A stretch of DNA of 64,000 nucleotides. Origin: Salmonirosea aquatica. Lineage in GTDB: Bacteria > Bacteroidota > Bacteroidia > Cytophagales > Spirosomataceae. This document shows positions 53,026 through 61,091 of this stretch, one piece after another. The notes under the pieces are model-generated. The model saw only the letters and a program-made list of their open reading frames with translations. It had not been told where the DNA came from and searched no databases. The first letter of the stretch is position 1, and each line of letters begins with the position of its first letter. A program made the position numbers and the translations under genes. The stretch spans positions 186,001-250,000 of the forward strand of contig NZ_WHLY01000004.1 of the NCBI RefSeq assembly GCF_009296315.1, read 5' to 3'.

Positions 53026-54012
53026 CTACTCCTTCGGAAAATACCGGCGTTCGAACTCGCTGTATGAAAACGCCGCCGGGTTCAGATTCTGATTATCCAA
53101 TAGCGTGATGTTAATATCGTATGCGGTTTTGTAGATTTGATCTGCGGGTACGCGTTGAAGGATGCGGTTAATTTGCAGGCTGGAAAGTTTTAACTTTGCC
53201 AGGATCTCTTTGGGTGGCACCTTTCCCGGTACTTCCACTGCCACGATCTGGGCTGCCGATTCACTCTCCGTTTCCGGAAATAGCTGTTGCTGTCCTGAGT
53301 CTATGTCGGGAGAAGGTTTTAGTGATGCACTCGTGGCAAAATAGAACCTTATTCCTTCTACTTTTCTGCCTTTCTTAACCAGGTCATAAGTAAAGGCCAT
53401 ATCACTGCTTTTCAATTCTTTCTTAGCAGCGTTGATCACTTTCAATTTGAAATCCTGAAATCTTTCGTATTTCTCCCGTAAATTAAGCATTTCCCGGAGT
53501 TCATCAATCTCGATGTAGCGCTGGCCAAAGGCCTGGTGCTGCTTTAGTAGCCAATAGAGCCGATAACTGTAAAAGCTCTTCAATCGGAATAACTGCTTTA
53601 TCTCCGCCTGAGTGAAGTTACCGGCCAGGTTTAACAGGTAGGGTTTCAGTTTATTGTTAAACTGTGCCGTAATTGTTGCCTCCCCCTCCTGGTATGCAAC
53701 CATCGCCATGAGCGGTAGCACGATAAACTTCTTTCGCATTCCCCCACTGTTCCCTTCCACCAAGGATTCGATCTGAATTACTTTCTTGCTCAGGCTGACA
53801 CAGGAATCTTTGATAATTTGGTAAGTTTTACCACCCGAAGCCTTATCCATGAAATCGGTTAAATGGATCTGGCATTCGGAAAATTCGGTGTCGGCTTTGC
53901 TTAGACGCCCTAGTAGTGAAATGAAAAGTCTCATTTCGTAAGTTGACATATCAAACTTCGCATTGACCAGATGATTATGCTGAGTGGCCTTTTTGGTGAT
54001 GTGCTTTTCCAT
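53026..54012 (-). CDS. Rep_3-type plasmid replication initiator
   Basis: 328 residues. Two winged-helix domains as in RepE/Pi/RepB initiators: the first with VNAKFDMSTYEMRLFISLLG, FSECQIHLTDF and YQIIKDSCVSLSKKVIQIES; the second with QLFRLKSFYSYRLYWLLKQH and RYIEIDELREML, then FQDFKLKVINAAKKEL. The C-terminal 90 residues are less conserved. It binds the iterons found just upstream (54120-54324) to open the origin. The region directly before its start contains a partial inverted iteron (54039-54049) overlapping a -7-like TTCTTTTG, which would allow autorepression by dimers. Its presence argues that this is a replicon rather than an integrative element. Confidence 0.88.
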   Translation of the reverse strand: MEKHITKKATQHNHLVNAKFDMSTYEMRLFISLLGRLSKADTEFSECQIHLTDFMDKASGGKTYQIIKDSCVSLSKKVIQIESLVEGNSGGMRKKFIVLPLMAMVAYQEGEATITAQFNNKLKPYLLNLAGNFTQAEIKQLFRLKSFYSYRLYWLLKQHQAFGQRYIEIDELREMLNLREKYERFQDFKLKVINAAKKELKSSDMAFTYDLVKKGRKVEGIRFYFATSASLKPSPDIDSGQQQLFPETESESAAQIVAVEVPGKVPPKEILAKLKLSSLQINRILQRVPADQIYKTAYDINITLLDNQNLNPAAFSYSEFERRYFPKE

Positions 54013-54119
54013 TACGATAAATATTTATTCAATATAGCGACAAAAGAAGTATTTTTTCGTCATATCCTTGCATTAATTTAACCATATTGATATTCTCCGC
54101 AGTTTTAAGGCACCCCTCG

Positions 54120-54324
54120 GTGGACTTTAGTCGTCATATGCCGTTTTTGCCTTCCAACGGTGGACTTTTGTCGCTATATCCGGTTTTTGTCTTCAAGAAG
54201 TGGACTTTTATCGTCATATGGTGGACTTTTGTCGTGTCCAAAGTGGACTATCGTCGTTTTTTTGGTGGACTTTTGTCGTCCTGTAAGTGGACTTTTGTCG
54301 TGTCCAAAGTGGACTTTTGTCGTT
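54120..54324 (+). repeat. Iteron array, eight direct repeats
   Basis: Consensus GTGGACTTTTGTCGTC. Copies start at 54120, 54160, 54200, 54221, 54243, 54265, 54287 and 54309. The last five intervals are 21, 22, 22, 22 and 22 bp, two helical turns, so the initiator would bind on one face of the DNA; the first two intervals are 40 bp. The copy at 54243 is two bases shorter in the T run. All are in the same orientation. Confidence 0.92.
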
Positions 54325-54545
54325 CTTTGTGTTTATAATATGTTATTTATCAGCGATTTACCTTGACTGTAATAGAAAATAAAAAATAAAAAAAAAACGT
54401 AAAGGCGTTCTAAGATTAATAGTTAAAAATTAAGAAGGCAAAATAAACAGTCAGTGCGTCTCCTAGTTGAAAATAGAATATTGCTAATCAGGCCGTTATC
54501 CAATCTATAAATTTTGTTCAAAAATAATAGTTGAAGCTAGGGGCA

Positions 54546-54678
54546 GTGGACTTTTGTCGTCATATACGGTCCTTAGGTCTCTTTGAGTCCATAAAATGAT
54601 ACAATTATCAACCTGACGCCATATAGCAAGGATAATACAACGACAAAAGTCCACCAGGACCAGTGGACTTTTGTCGTC
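54546..54678. repeat. Second iteron group with an inverted pair
   Basis: A direct copy lies at 54546-54561. Copies at 54639-54654 (reverse) and 54663-54678 (forward) face each other across 8 bp, forming a dyad. Such inverted iterons often bind initiator dimers and act as operators or handcuffing sites. The pair is 630-670 bp upstream of rep and beyond the AT-rich block. Confidence 0.75.
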
Positions 54679-54680
54679 AA

Positions 54681-55127
54681 ATGGCCTGTATAAAACAGAA
54701 ACATGGATTTATTGTTATTTCAATCAACCATCATTATCGGTTGAGCAGCACATATTCAATCAACACGCAAATAATCATATTTATCTATGGTACAGGTATT
54801 TCAAAATGCTATCTTAATTGCATTTGGGACATCTGCTTTGACAGTCATTGGATTGCTGGGAAATGATGTCATCAGGTCATTATTCAAGAAACCTTCTTGA
54901 AGCCAACCACGACTATGTTCCCGTAAGAACGATTTTCTCAGCTGCAAGGGTTTCATAGGACCTTGCCGAACTTAAATTACCCTGACGGCTGACAGACCGC
55001 CAGGGCGTGAACACAAACCTCTTAAAATTTGTCATCACTACTCAAATATAGTGAATCAAGTGCTTTCGATCATTGTATTCAAAGTCCGATAAATAGATAT
55101 TGAGATCTTTTCTAAATACTACATAAT
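54681..55127. other. Gap between origin and tra operon
   Basis: No gene is supported. It holds one hairpin (54980-55005) and otherwise nothing I can name. A 67-codon plus-strand frame starting at 54663 begins inside an iteron and is not credible. Confidence 0.4.
54980..55005 (-). terminator. Hairpin after the tra operon
   Basis: CCCTGACGG, an 8-nt loop, CCGCCAGGG: a 9-bp stem with one G-T pair. It lies about 120 bp after the last tra gene on the minus strand and is followed on that strand by TAATTT, so it may end the operon transcript. No long U tract. Confidence 0.45.
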
Positions 55128-56123
55128 TCATAATCTTTTGACTTTTAGCAAAGTATCATTACCCAGCTGAAATTTTAGATGTCTTCCACCTGCTTTCTCA
55201 TAAATCTCGATTTCCATCGTCTTGCCATCAGCCAAGGTACAGTTTGGGATAGCAATTACCTTTTCAAGGTTTTGTAATCCGTTCAGATGCGTAATACTCA
55301 TGGGATAATCCATTAGAACCGAAATCTCATTGTCTTGAGCAGCCATTCTCTTAATATGGTTCTTGTCCCGAACAAAAACCTTGATAAAGTCTATTTGATA
55401 GGGCATCAGGCTCTTGTTTTTCATATTCAATTTCAAATACAGGACATTATTCTCATCCAAGAATATCCCTTTCAAAAGCACATTCATGTCGCTTTTACGC
55501 GCTCCTAACTGCCGGATAAAATCCTTTCTTACTAATACTTCGAGTGATGAGGCAATGAGCGACTGTTCCAAATAGCCTCCTTCCTCCATCAAGTAAGTGT
55601 TTGGAGAATTATTGGAACTCTGTCCAATACCAAGAGAATGGGTTGCTTGGTTGTCGGCAGCTATGTTGTTGGAAATGTTAATGTTGAAAACTTCGGGGTT
55701 ATCATTATACCGAATCAGGAAGCTGAAAAGCCCACCGTCATCTGTGAACACCGTCATATTTGTTTCACCAGAAAAGCCTTTGGCATCAGATTTCACACGA
55801 AGCACATTCAGCAGTTTTTCCGGCACTGTAGCGATCACCACATCACTCCCCGCATCAAAATCCTGTATTTTAGACGGGAAAATGATATGTGTTGTCTTGC
55901 TGTATGAAAGCTCGATGGGATAGCTCCCCCGTACAGATGCCTTGGCAATTGGAAGAATAAAAGGATGCGGTTCAATCTCAATCGTTCTCAAATAGGTTGA
56001 CGACATAGCACTGTTTGAAATAATTGAGTCATTCCCAGCAATCTGTGAAATGCCCCCCTGGCCAAACATTAAAATTGTCCAGAAAAGATTCAACGTCTTC
56101 CACATGACTCTGTTTCGCTTCAT
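55128..56123 (-). CDS. Conjugal transfer protein TraN (DUF4138 type)
   Basis: 331 residues from the ATG at 56123, two bases after the stop of traM (TAG-A-ATG); in-frame ATGs at 56144 and 56156 lie inside traM. N-terminal signal or membrane segment (WKTLNLFWTILMFGQGG). The marker text THIIFPSKIQDFDAGSDVVI and VKSDAKGFSGETNMTVFT is typical of the Bacteroidetes TraN proteins (VirB9 equivalent), followed by a C-terminal beta-rich domain. It belongs to the outer-membrane core complex of the type IV secretion system. It is the last gene of the operon seen here. Confidence 0.82.
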   Translation of the reverse strand: MKRNRVMWKTLNLFWTILMFGQGGISQIAGNDSIISNSAMSSTYLRTIEIEPHPFILPIAKASVRGSYPIELSYSKTTHIIFPSKIQDFDAGSDVVIATVPEKLLNVLRVKSDAKGFSGETNMTVFTDDGGLFSFLIRYNDNPEVFNINISNNIAADNQATHSLGIGQSSNNSPNTYLMEEGGYLEQSLIASSLEVLVRKDFIRQLGARKSDMNVLLKGIFLDENNVLYLKLNMKNKSLMPYQIDFIKVFVRDKNHIKRMAAQDNEISVLMDYPMSITHLNGLQNLEKVIAIPNCTLADGKTMEIEIYEKAGGRHLKFQLGNDTLLKVKRL

Positions 56124-56124
56124 T

Positions 56125-57549
56125 CTAATTAGTTTTATTTTCATCATAAACTTCATCTTCGTTTAAATTTATTTCCGACGTTACCGTCCCGGATCGCAAT
56201 AATATCTGGTAGTTGGGTCTTATTTGGGCTTTCGGTTGTTGGACTTTTTTGGTCAGGATATTCTTTCCGACATTGAGAGCCATTCCAACCCCTTGTGAAG
56301 CCAATTGGCCGCCAACCTGCTGTCCAACGGAACCGCCCACGATATAGCCTGGGCTGGCAAGCTGGGTAGAACCCTGGACAACAGAGTTATTTGTGCGCTG
56401 CTTCAGATTCATATCTGGGACGTACAATCCTTTACGTCCATCAAGGTCATACGCTTCCATTTTAACGTTATATATATAGTTATCCATCCGGATCGAACTA
56501 ACGGTAATATATATACGATCACCATTAATCCTTGATATGCCATAAACAAGCGAGTTCTCAGGAAGAATGAGCGGCTCACCCTCAATCCCTATTACTGACT
56601 CTTCCTTCATTCTTATCGCCACTGAGGAGCCGTTAGTGATAGTAATCTCATTCCCATCACCGTGGACAACTGCACTAATTGACCTACTTGTTTTCGATGG
56701 TCGAGTATTTCTTACCTTTTGACCATTGAGTCCATAAAAGGAGTTGCCACCCTCGCGGCCATTGGTACCGATTATTGCTCCATGGTACGGTTCGACCTTG
56801 TGGATTGCGGTTGTCGTAGTAGAATTAGCACGTCAAGAAACAGGTGTTCTATCCTGGGTCACTAACGTGCCTGTACCCGGTTGCCCTTGCTGTTGTATCT
56901 GTTTGTCAAGAAGATCAAGAAGTTTTTCATTTGCCTGGATTCTCTGCCTTTCCTCGATACCCATTCTATCTTGTCCCGATTGTTCCTCTTGGCTGAGTAA
57001 GGGATTTCGGTATATGGCATCAATTGTAGTATTGACATTTCGATTGAGGCCTCGTTGTTGCGCGTGACTATTTTCCCAAACTCGATTCTTTTTTTGCTGA
57101 CTACTTAGATTGACTTCATAGGATGCGACAGAGCCTCCTCTCTTTGATTTAGCCCCCATTTCTGCCGTAAGGTTATTTACGGCCTTGTCAGTGTTTGAAG
57201 CGATTCCTAAGGAATTGCCCGTCTCTCCATTCAGCATCTTGGAATTGATGTTGGAGTTGTCGTCAAAAGAGATACCCAAGCCATTGACATCGTTCATAGG
57301 AGTTTCCACTGAATAATTCCCGTACTTCTTAACTTTTTCCAAATCCTTCACCTTTGCGTCGGGGACTGTCATGGCCAACCCAAGGTCATCCTTCGTCCCT
57401 TCTTCGGGCTTTCCAATCCATCCTTGGATATTACCCATGATTCCCACCGCAACCAAGATGGGTACAGGAAGTAATAAAACAAAAAGGTGCTTGGAGGGCT
57501 TTGAAAGCTGCTTAGCCTTCTCAGCTTTTATTTGGGTGGTCTTATCCAT
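56125..57549 (-). pseudogene. Conjugal transfer protein TraM, interrupted by an in-frame TGA
   Basis: One reading frame of 474 codons with an internal TGA at 56833-56835. The upstream part (57549-56833) has a cytoplasmic start, one membrane helix at about 24-44 (LFVLLLPVPILVAVGIMG) and a long low-complexity Gln/Asn-rich region ending GTLVTQDRTPVS. After the stop, the same frame continues RANSTTTTAIHKVEPYHGAI and on to the conserved C-terminal domain (VYGISRINGDRIYITVSSIR, GLYVPDMNLKQ). TraM is the VirB10 equivalent bridging both membranes, and losing its C-terminal domain should abolish transfer. A GTG at 56622 could restart the domain without its membrane anchor. Confidence 0.8.
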
Positions 57550-57556
57550 TTTTTAT

Positions 57557-57787
57557 TCAAATGAATGGAAACAATAAATCAACGAAGTAGTAAAAAGCCA
57601 CCAGCCAGATGATGGCGAGCAAAAGAGACATGGTACGCACTCCAATCCTATGCTGAAGGGAATTCAGGGCATTACCAGTAGATCGTGTCTTGGCTTTGAT
57701 CGCCTTCCTAATGCCTGCACCCAATTCATAACCTGAAAGCCTGAATTCGTTTTTTCCTTTTTTCACACGTTGTCTGATAGCTCCCAT
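57557..57787 (-). CDS. Conjugal transfer protein TraL-like (small membrane protein)
   Basis: 76 residues: a basic N-terminal part (RQRVKKGKNEFRLSGYELG) and one C-terminal membrane helix (RTMSLLLAIIWLVAFYYFVD). Size, topology and position between traK and traM match the TraL/DUF3989 genes of Bacteroidetes conjugation operons. It starts 6 bp after the traK stop. The exact function of these small proteins is not known. Confidence 0.65.
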   Translation of the reverse strand: MGAIRQRVKKGKNEFRLSGYELGAGIRKAIKAKTRSTGNALNSLQHRIGVRTMSLLLAIIWLVAFYYFVDLLFPFI

Positions 57788-57792
57788 GGCAA

Positions 57793-58410
57793 TTACCTTA
57801 TGGTTTCCTCTTTAGCATCGCTACGCTGTGTAATCCGAAAATTCCTGAGCAAAAACCCCTGTGGATTTACTTCAGACCGGGTAACATCCACTAAGGACGC
57901 TTCCGAAGCCAATAACCGCGTACTTTTGTTCGTTGCTCGTTCCTGTATTACTTTGAAGACAGTTCGCACCCTATAAGGGTATTTCTTCATATCAAGCTCG
58001 ACGTCTTCCACCACTATTTTTTGGTTGGTATTGGTTTGAATGAGCCTTTGGTAAAAAGAGTCCTCTTTCAGTCGTTCAAAGGTCATTTTCACGGACTCAT
58101 CAGCTAAGAAAGAGGCTTTCACATAGTTCGCTTCAATAGAACGGGCATCAGGCGGGTTAGTAAAAAATAGTTCATGGAAACGAGTCACATGAAATATGGC
58201 TTCGGCCGGTCTGTTCTCCATAACATTAGCGCTGAATGCTTCAAGAGCAACTCCCCGGTTCACGACAAAAATTCTTTTCGAGGCATCGGCGGAATGCCTG
58301 TAGGCCATTATCACTGAAATGATACAAGTGAGCAGACAACCAATCACAACAGTCATGACTAGCACTCTAGCGCGCTGATGGCCTTTTTCCAAATCGAGCA
58401 ATTCCTTCAT
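57793..58410 (-). CDS. Conjugal transfer protein TraK (VirB8-like)
   Basis: 205 residues, the usual family length. N-terminal cytoplasmic segment, membrane helix at about 16-38 (RVLVMTVVIGCLLTCIISVI), then the periplasmic domain beginning KRIFVVNRGVALEAF with the conserved AIFHVTRFHELFFTNPPD and YPYRVRTVFKVIQERAT. It forms the inner-membrane/periplasmic platform of the secretion channel. Its N-terminal ~60 residues have a miniature paralogue encoded directly upstream (58415-58624). Confidence 0.87.
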   Translation of the reverse strand: MKELLDLEKGHQRARVLVMTVVIGCLLTCIISVIMAYRHSADASKRIFVVNRGVALEAFSANVMENRPAEAIFHVTRFHELFFTNPPDARSIEANYVKASFLADESVKMTFERLKEDSFYQRLIQTNTNQKIVVEDVELDMKKYPYRVRTVFKVIQERATNKSTRLLASEASLVDVTRSEVNPQGFLLRNFRITQRSDAKEETIR

Positions 58411-58414
58411 TTAC

Positions 58415-58624
58415 TTATTCTAAAAGGGTCTTTTGATTTTTTGTATCGTCGAATACCTGTAACGTTACCCCATGATTGTGGATGTAAGTCACGCTAGTTT
58501 TTGCGTTGAATTTCTTATAACACCAAACAACACAACCGATTGTCATCATCAATGAAAGTATCGAAATCACGATTGCCTCCAACTGAATTCTCATAAAGCT
58601 CTCGTAAATTGATTTTCTTTCCAT
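58415..58624 (-). CDS. Mini TraK paralogue (N-terminal portion only)
   Basis: 69 residues: a short cytoplasmic start, one membrane helix (AIVISILSLMMTIGCVVWCY), then TYIHNHGVTLQVFDD. This aligns without gaps to the N terminus of the next gene product (AYRHSADASKRIFVVNRGVA against CYKKFNAKTSVTYIHNHGVT), with identities at Y, N, G, V, L and F. It thus looks like the membrane anchor plus first strand of TraK without the rest. Its ATG overlaps the TAA that would end traJ if the G run were one base longer (TAATG). It may be a decayed duplicate or a regulatory or accessory anchor. Not described to my knowledge. Confidence 0.6.
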   Translation of the reverse strand: MERKSIYESFMRIQLEAIVISILSLMMTIGCVVWCYKKFNAKTSVTYIHNHGVTLQVFDDTKNQKTLLE

Positions 58625-59813
58625 TAGTTGCTCTGCTTTGAGTTATTTGAAAAACCACGAGACGGCCCCCTGGCAGCCGAGAAAAATCCCCCGACACGGG
58701 AAGGCCCCCCCCCCCACCACCACCCATTCGGTTAATTGCCGTGTCCTTGATTATAGAACCGATTGGGCCCGAAGTACCTAATACGGAAGTAGCCATTGTT
58801 CCGCTGGAAATACGCTTGCTTCCAAATCTGCCAGCGGAGTTAGTACTTGAAGCAATTTTGCCAGTTAGCCCCTGAATCATTCCTGATGATCCTCCCACTA
58901 CCATAATCATGTTTGTGATGGATGGTATCTGCATGTAAAGCACCAGTAGGATGATCAGGACGCCAGTATATACCAGCCCAAACGCAAAAGGATCCTGAGA
59001 AGGTAAGGTGGTAGACATATCCCCAGAGGCCATCATCTCGTCCAGAAAACCCATGTTAAGCGTTACTGCGATATTCTGGTAAATGCCTGCAACCATTGGA
59101 AGAAGAGCGTAGTTCACGTATTTACCAAACCATTCCAAGACGTTGTTACTCAGACCATCGAAAATAGCGAAGGCAATAGCCAGAGGCGCTACTATTCTGA
59201 GTATTATTCGATAAACCGCCGAAATGAGGTATAGAATAATATAGGCAATGTCACCCAAGAGCGACAGCATGGATTGGGTGAAGTCATACAGGGCAGATTT
59301 GAAATCATCCGACATTTTGCCGACCGCGATGTTAAATGATTTGGTTACAGCCGCAAACATATCGTCACCCGGTTCACCAAACTCCATGGCGTAGGCATCG
59401 TCATTGTCCTCGATTTGCTTCCACTTTTTCTTTACAGCGTCTTCGCGTTTTTTTTGCAGCATGGCCACGCGATTCTTGACTGATTCGTTATCTGCCTGAG
59501 CCGCAACGGCTACCTTTTGAAAGGTCGTATCGATGAGTGTGGTAATCTGAGGAACAAGTCCGATCAGAATCATAAGGGCAAAGGGGCGTAACAGCGGAAT
59601 GAAGTTGATACCTTCGTTTCTGATAATTTGACTGGATATCTTTGAGGCAATGTAAAACAGTCCGGCAATGCCCGCTATAGCCCGGGAAGCGTTCATAAGC
59701 TCGACGCCGATTCCACTATTGTACGTGTTCTCAGCAATTTCCTTGGCGTACATTGCATCGATGACCTTCAAAAGGTCGGTACTACCAAAGGCCAGGATGG
59801 ATAGGATGCTCAT
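58515..59813 (-). CDS. Conjugal transfer protein TraJ (VirB6-like), C terminus shifted
   Basis: 432 residues as read. Polytopic membrane protein: hydrophobic segments at about 45-65, 75-100, 190-245, 255-275 and 290-320, with the marker FALMILIGLVPQITTLIDTT and LAIAFAIFDGLSNNVLEWFG. Its start overlaps the TraI-like stop by four bases. Near the C terminus, an 11-nt G run on the coding strand (plus-strand C run 58705-58715) is followed in this frame by LPVSGDFSRLPGG and a long overlap into the next gene. With one more G the frame would read PSRVGGFFSAARGPSRG and stop at a TAA overlapping the next ATG, the usual coupling in this operon. Confidence 0.83.
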   Translation of the reverse strand: MSILSILAFGSTDLLKVIDAMYAKEIAENTYNSGIGVELMNASRAIAGIAGLFYIASKISSQIIRNEGINFIPLLRPFALMILIGLVPQITTLIDTTFQKVAVAAQADNESVKNRVAMLQKKREDAVKKKWKQIEDNDDAYAMEFGEPGDDMFAAVTKSFNIAVGKMSDDFKSALYDFTQSMLSLLGDIAYIILYLISAVYRIILRIVAPLAIAFAIFDGLSNNVLEWFGKYVNYALLPMVAGIYQNIAVTLNMGFLDEMMASGDMSTTLPSQDPFAFGLVYTGVLIILLVLYMQIPSITNMIMVVGGSSGMIQGLTGKIASSTNSAGRFGSKRISSGTMATSVLGTSGPIGSIIKDTAINRMGGGGGGGLPVSGDFSRLPGGRLVVFQITQSRATNGKKINLRELYENSVGGNRDFDTFIDDDNRLCCLVL

Positions 59814-60994
59814 TGTGGTTTTGGTTTAGTAGTAGATTGACCCTTGTATTTTTCGGCGATGGTGGCGTTGGCAGCATCCAGCTTTTCATTCATTTCTTTG
59901 GTATACTGATTCTTGAGTGGCGTCACCGTTTCCTGGATAATCTTGCTTCTCTGCAAATCAACTCTTTTTTCATAGGCATCCCAGAGAGGACCGCATATCT
60001 CCTCCATTTGGTACTCCCAGTCCTTAAGCGCTTTATCGAAGGCATTCTTGCCTTTGTCCTCATAATGGGTGGTGAAAGTCGCCCCACTTGTAGAATCATA
60101 GTGCATGGTAGTGGCAAAGAATGTATTCTGTGGTGTAAGCTGAGGAATCATAGGACAAGCACCCTCCCTCATTTTGATATTGAAGAATCCCGTTTTTGTT
60201 GTCTTGGGAATCTGTAAGCTGGCTAGGGATTCTGCTTCCAGTTCGGCTATCTGTACCTTTGTGTTGTACTCCTGGTAAAGCTGCTGCTGGATCATGGCGG
60301 ATTCCTGCGCCATTTTCCGCTCAACATCAAAATCTACTTCCTCGTTGTCATATTCATTGCCATAGGTGTAGCCGGGGAATTCGTCCACACCCGAAAAGAT
60401 ACTTCCACCGTTATGGGTAACGTCAGCGGCAATATTGTACAAGCGAGCGGTAGCCGCTTTGTCTTCCACACCGAAAGACCTCCGTAGTGAGATATAGTTT
60501 ATCCGTCCCACGTATCTGCGTATTTCACCGTTCAACCGTTTCAATTTGTCTGAAGCTTCATTGATTCCACGCAGTCGGGAACCGTCGTCCATAGTGGAGT
60601 TTTTCTGTTGCACAACTTCCGCCAGGTCGGTTGTGATGGCGGCTACCTCCTTGCCGAAAGCCACGAAGTCTTTTGATATGACGCTGTACTCGGTGGATAG
60701 AATGTGATTGTCAGCTGCCATGACCCGGCCGTAGTTGTTAATCAATGAAAGCGTGGTGCGGGCTTCTTTGGCAAGATCCATCCCCCTACCCACCTGTCGG
60801 ACGAACTTGGAGATTTGCACCAGTTTTTTTACGTTTCCCACGAGCTGGCCAAAGGATGGTTCCTGGAAAAACTTGATGATGGTGGTTACGGTAGTGTGTA
60901 TAGGATCATAGGTCACCATTTGGGCGAAACCTTTGTAAGCTCCTATCCATGAACAAAAGAGTAGAAAAGCGAGGTTTAGGCGGTATGTTTTCAC
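59810..60994 (-). CDS. Conjugal transfer protein, TraI/DUF4141-like
   Basis: 394 residues with a signal peptide (KTYRLNLAFLLFCSWIGAYK, then GFAQ). The mature part is mostly helical: VTTIIKFFQEPSFGQLVGNV, KEARTTLSLINNYGRV, DLAEVVQQKNST, and a charged C-terminal coiled region rich in Lys and Glu. By position between traG and traJ and by its helical periplasmic character it corresponds to the TraI/DUF4141 (VirB5-like) component of Bacteroidetes systems. It is longer than the ~210 residues of the CTnDOT type. It overlaps traJ by four bases. Confidence 0.6.
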   Translation of the reverse strand: MKTYRLNLAFLLFCSWIGAYKGFAQMVTYDPIHTTVTTIIKFFQEPSFGQLVGNVKKLVQISKFVRQVGRGMDLAKEARTTLSLINNYGRVMAADNHILSTEYSVISKDFVAFGKEVAAITTDLAEVVQQKNSTMDDGSRLRGINEASDKLKRLNGEIRRYVGRINYISLRRSFGVEDKAATARLYNIAADVTHNGGSIFSGVDEFPGYTYGNEYDNEEVDFDVERKMAQESAMIQQQLYQEYNTKVQIAELEAESLASLQIPKTTKTGFFNIKMREGACPMIPQLTPQNTFFATTMHYDSTSGATFTTHYEDKGKNAFDKALKDWEYQMEEICGPLWDAYEKRVDLQRSKIIQETVTPLKNQYTKEMNEKLDAANATIAEKYKGQSTTKPKPQ

Positions 60995-61053
60995 AAAAAA
61001 TGGGCTTTGAAGTTTGACTATATTCTGGTTTTAAATCCGATCGCCTTCGGGCC

Positions 61054-61074
61054 AAAGTGACACTGTGTCACTTT
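61054..61074. promoter_or_regulatory. 21-bp perfect palindrome between traG and traI
   Basis: AAAGTGACAC, a central T, GTGTCACTTT. It occupies the 97-bp spacer between traG and the TraI-like gene, the largest gap inside the operon. With a 1-nt centre it cannot fold well as an RNA hairpin, so an operator bound by a dimeric protein is more likely. No obvious second copy seen. Confidence 0.45.
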
Positions 61075-61091
61075 TGAAATTTGTCGTAGAG

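Larger units (their letters stand above)
54013..54680. other. Plasmid replication origin region (oriV)
   Basis: Between rep and the tra operon lies a gene-free stretch with eight direct iterons, an AT-rich block (about 54345-54540) with a DnaA-box-like TTATCCAAT (54496-54504, 7 of 9 to the consensus), and a second group of three iterons. This is the standard arrangement of an iteron-controlled origin: initiator gene, iterons, AT-rich melting region. I see no gene in it; the short frames on the plus strand are made of iteron repeats. Confidence 0.85.

Noticed and set aside
54120-54324. CRISPR array
   Set aside because: Repeats are 16 bp with 5-6 bp between them and sit beside a Rep_3 initiator without cas genes; this is an iteron array.
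54087-54366. Plus-strand frames through the iteron array
   Set aside because: Their repetitive content (VDFCR, WTFVVS) is simply translated iteron DNA.
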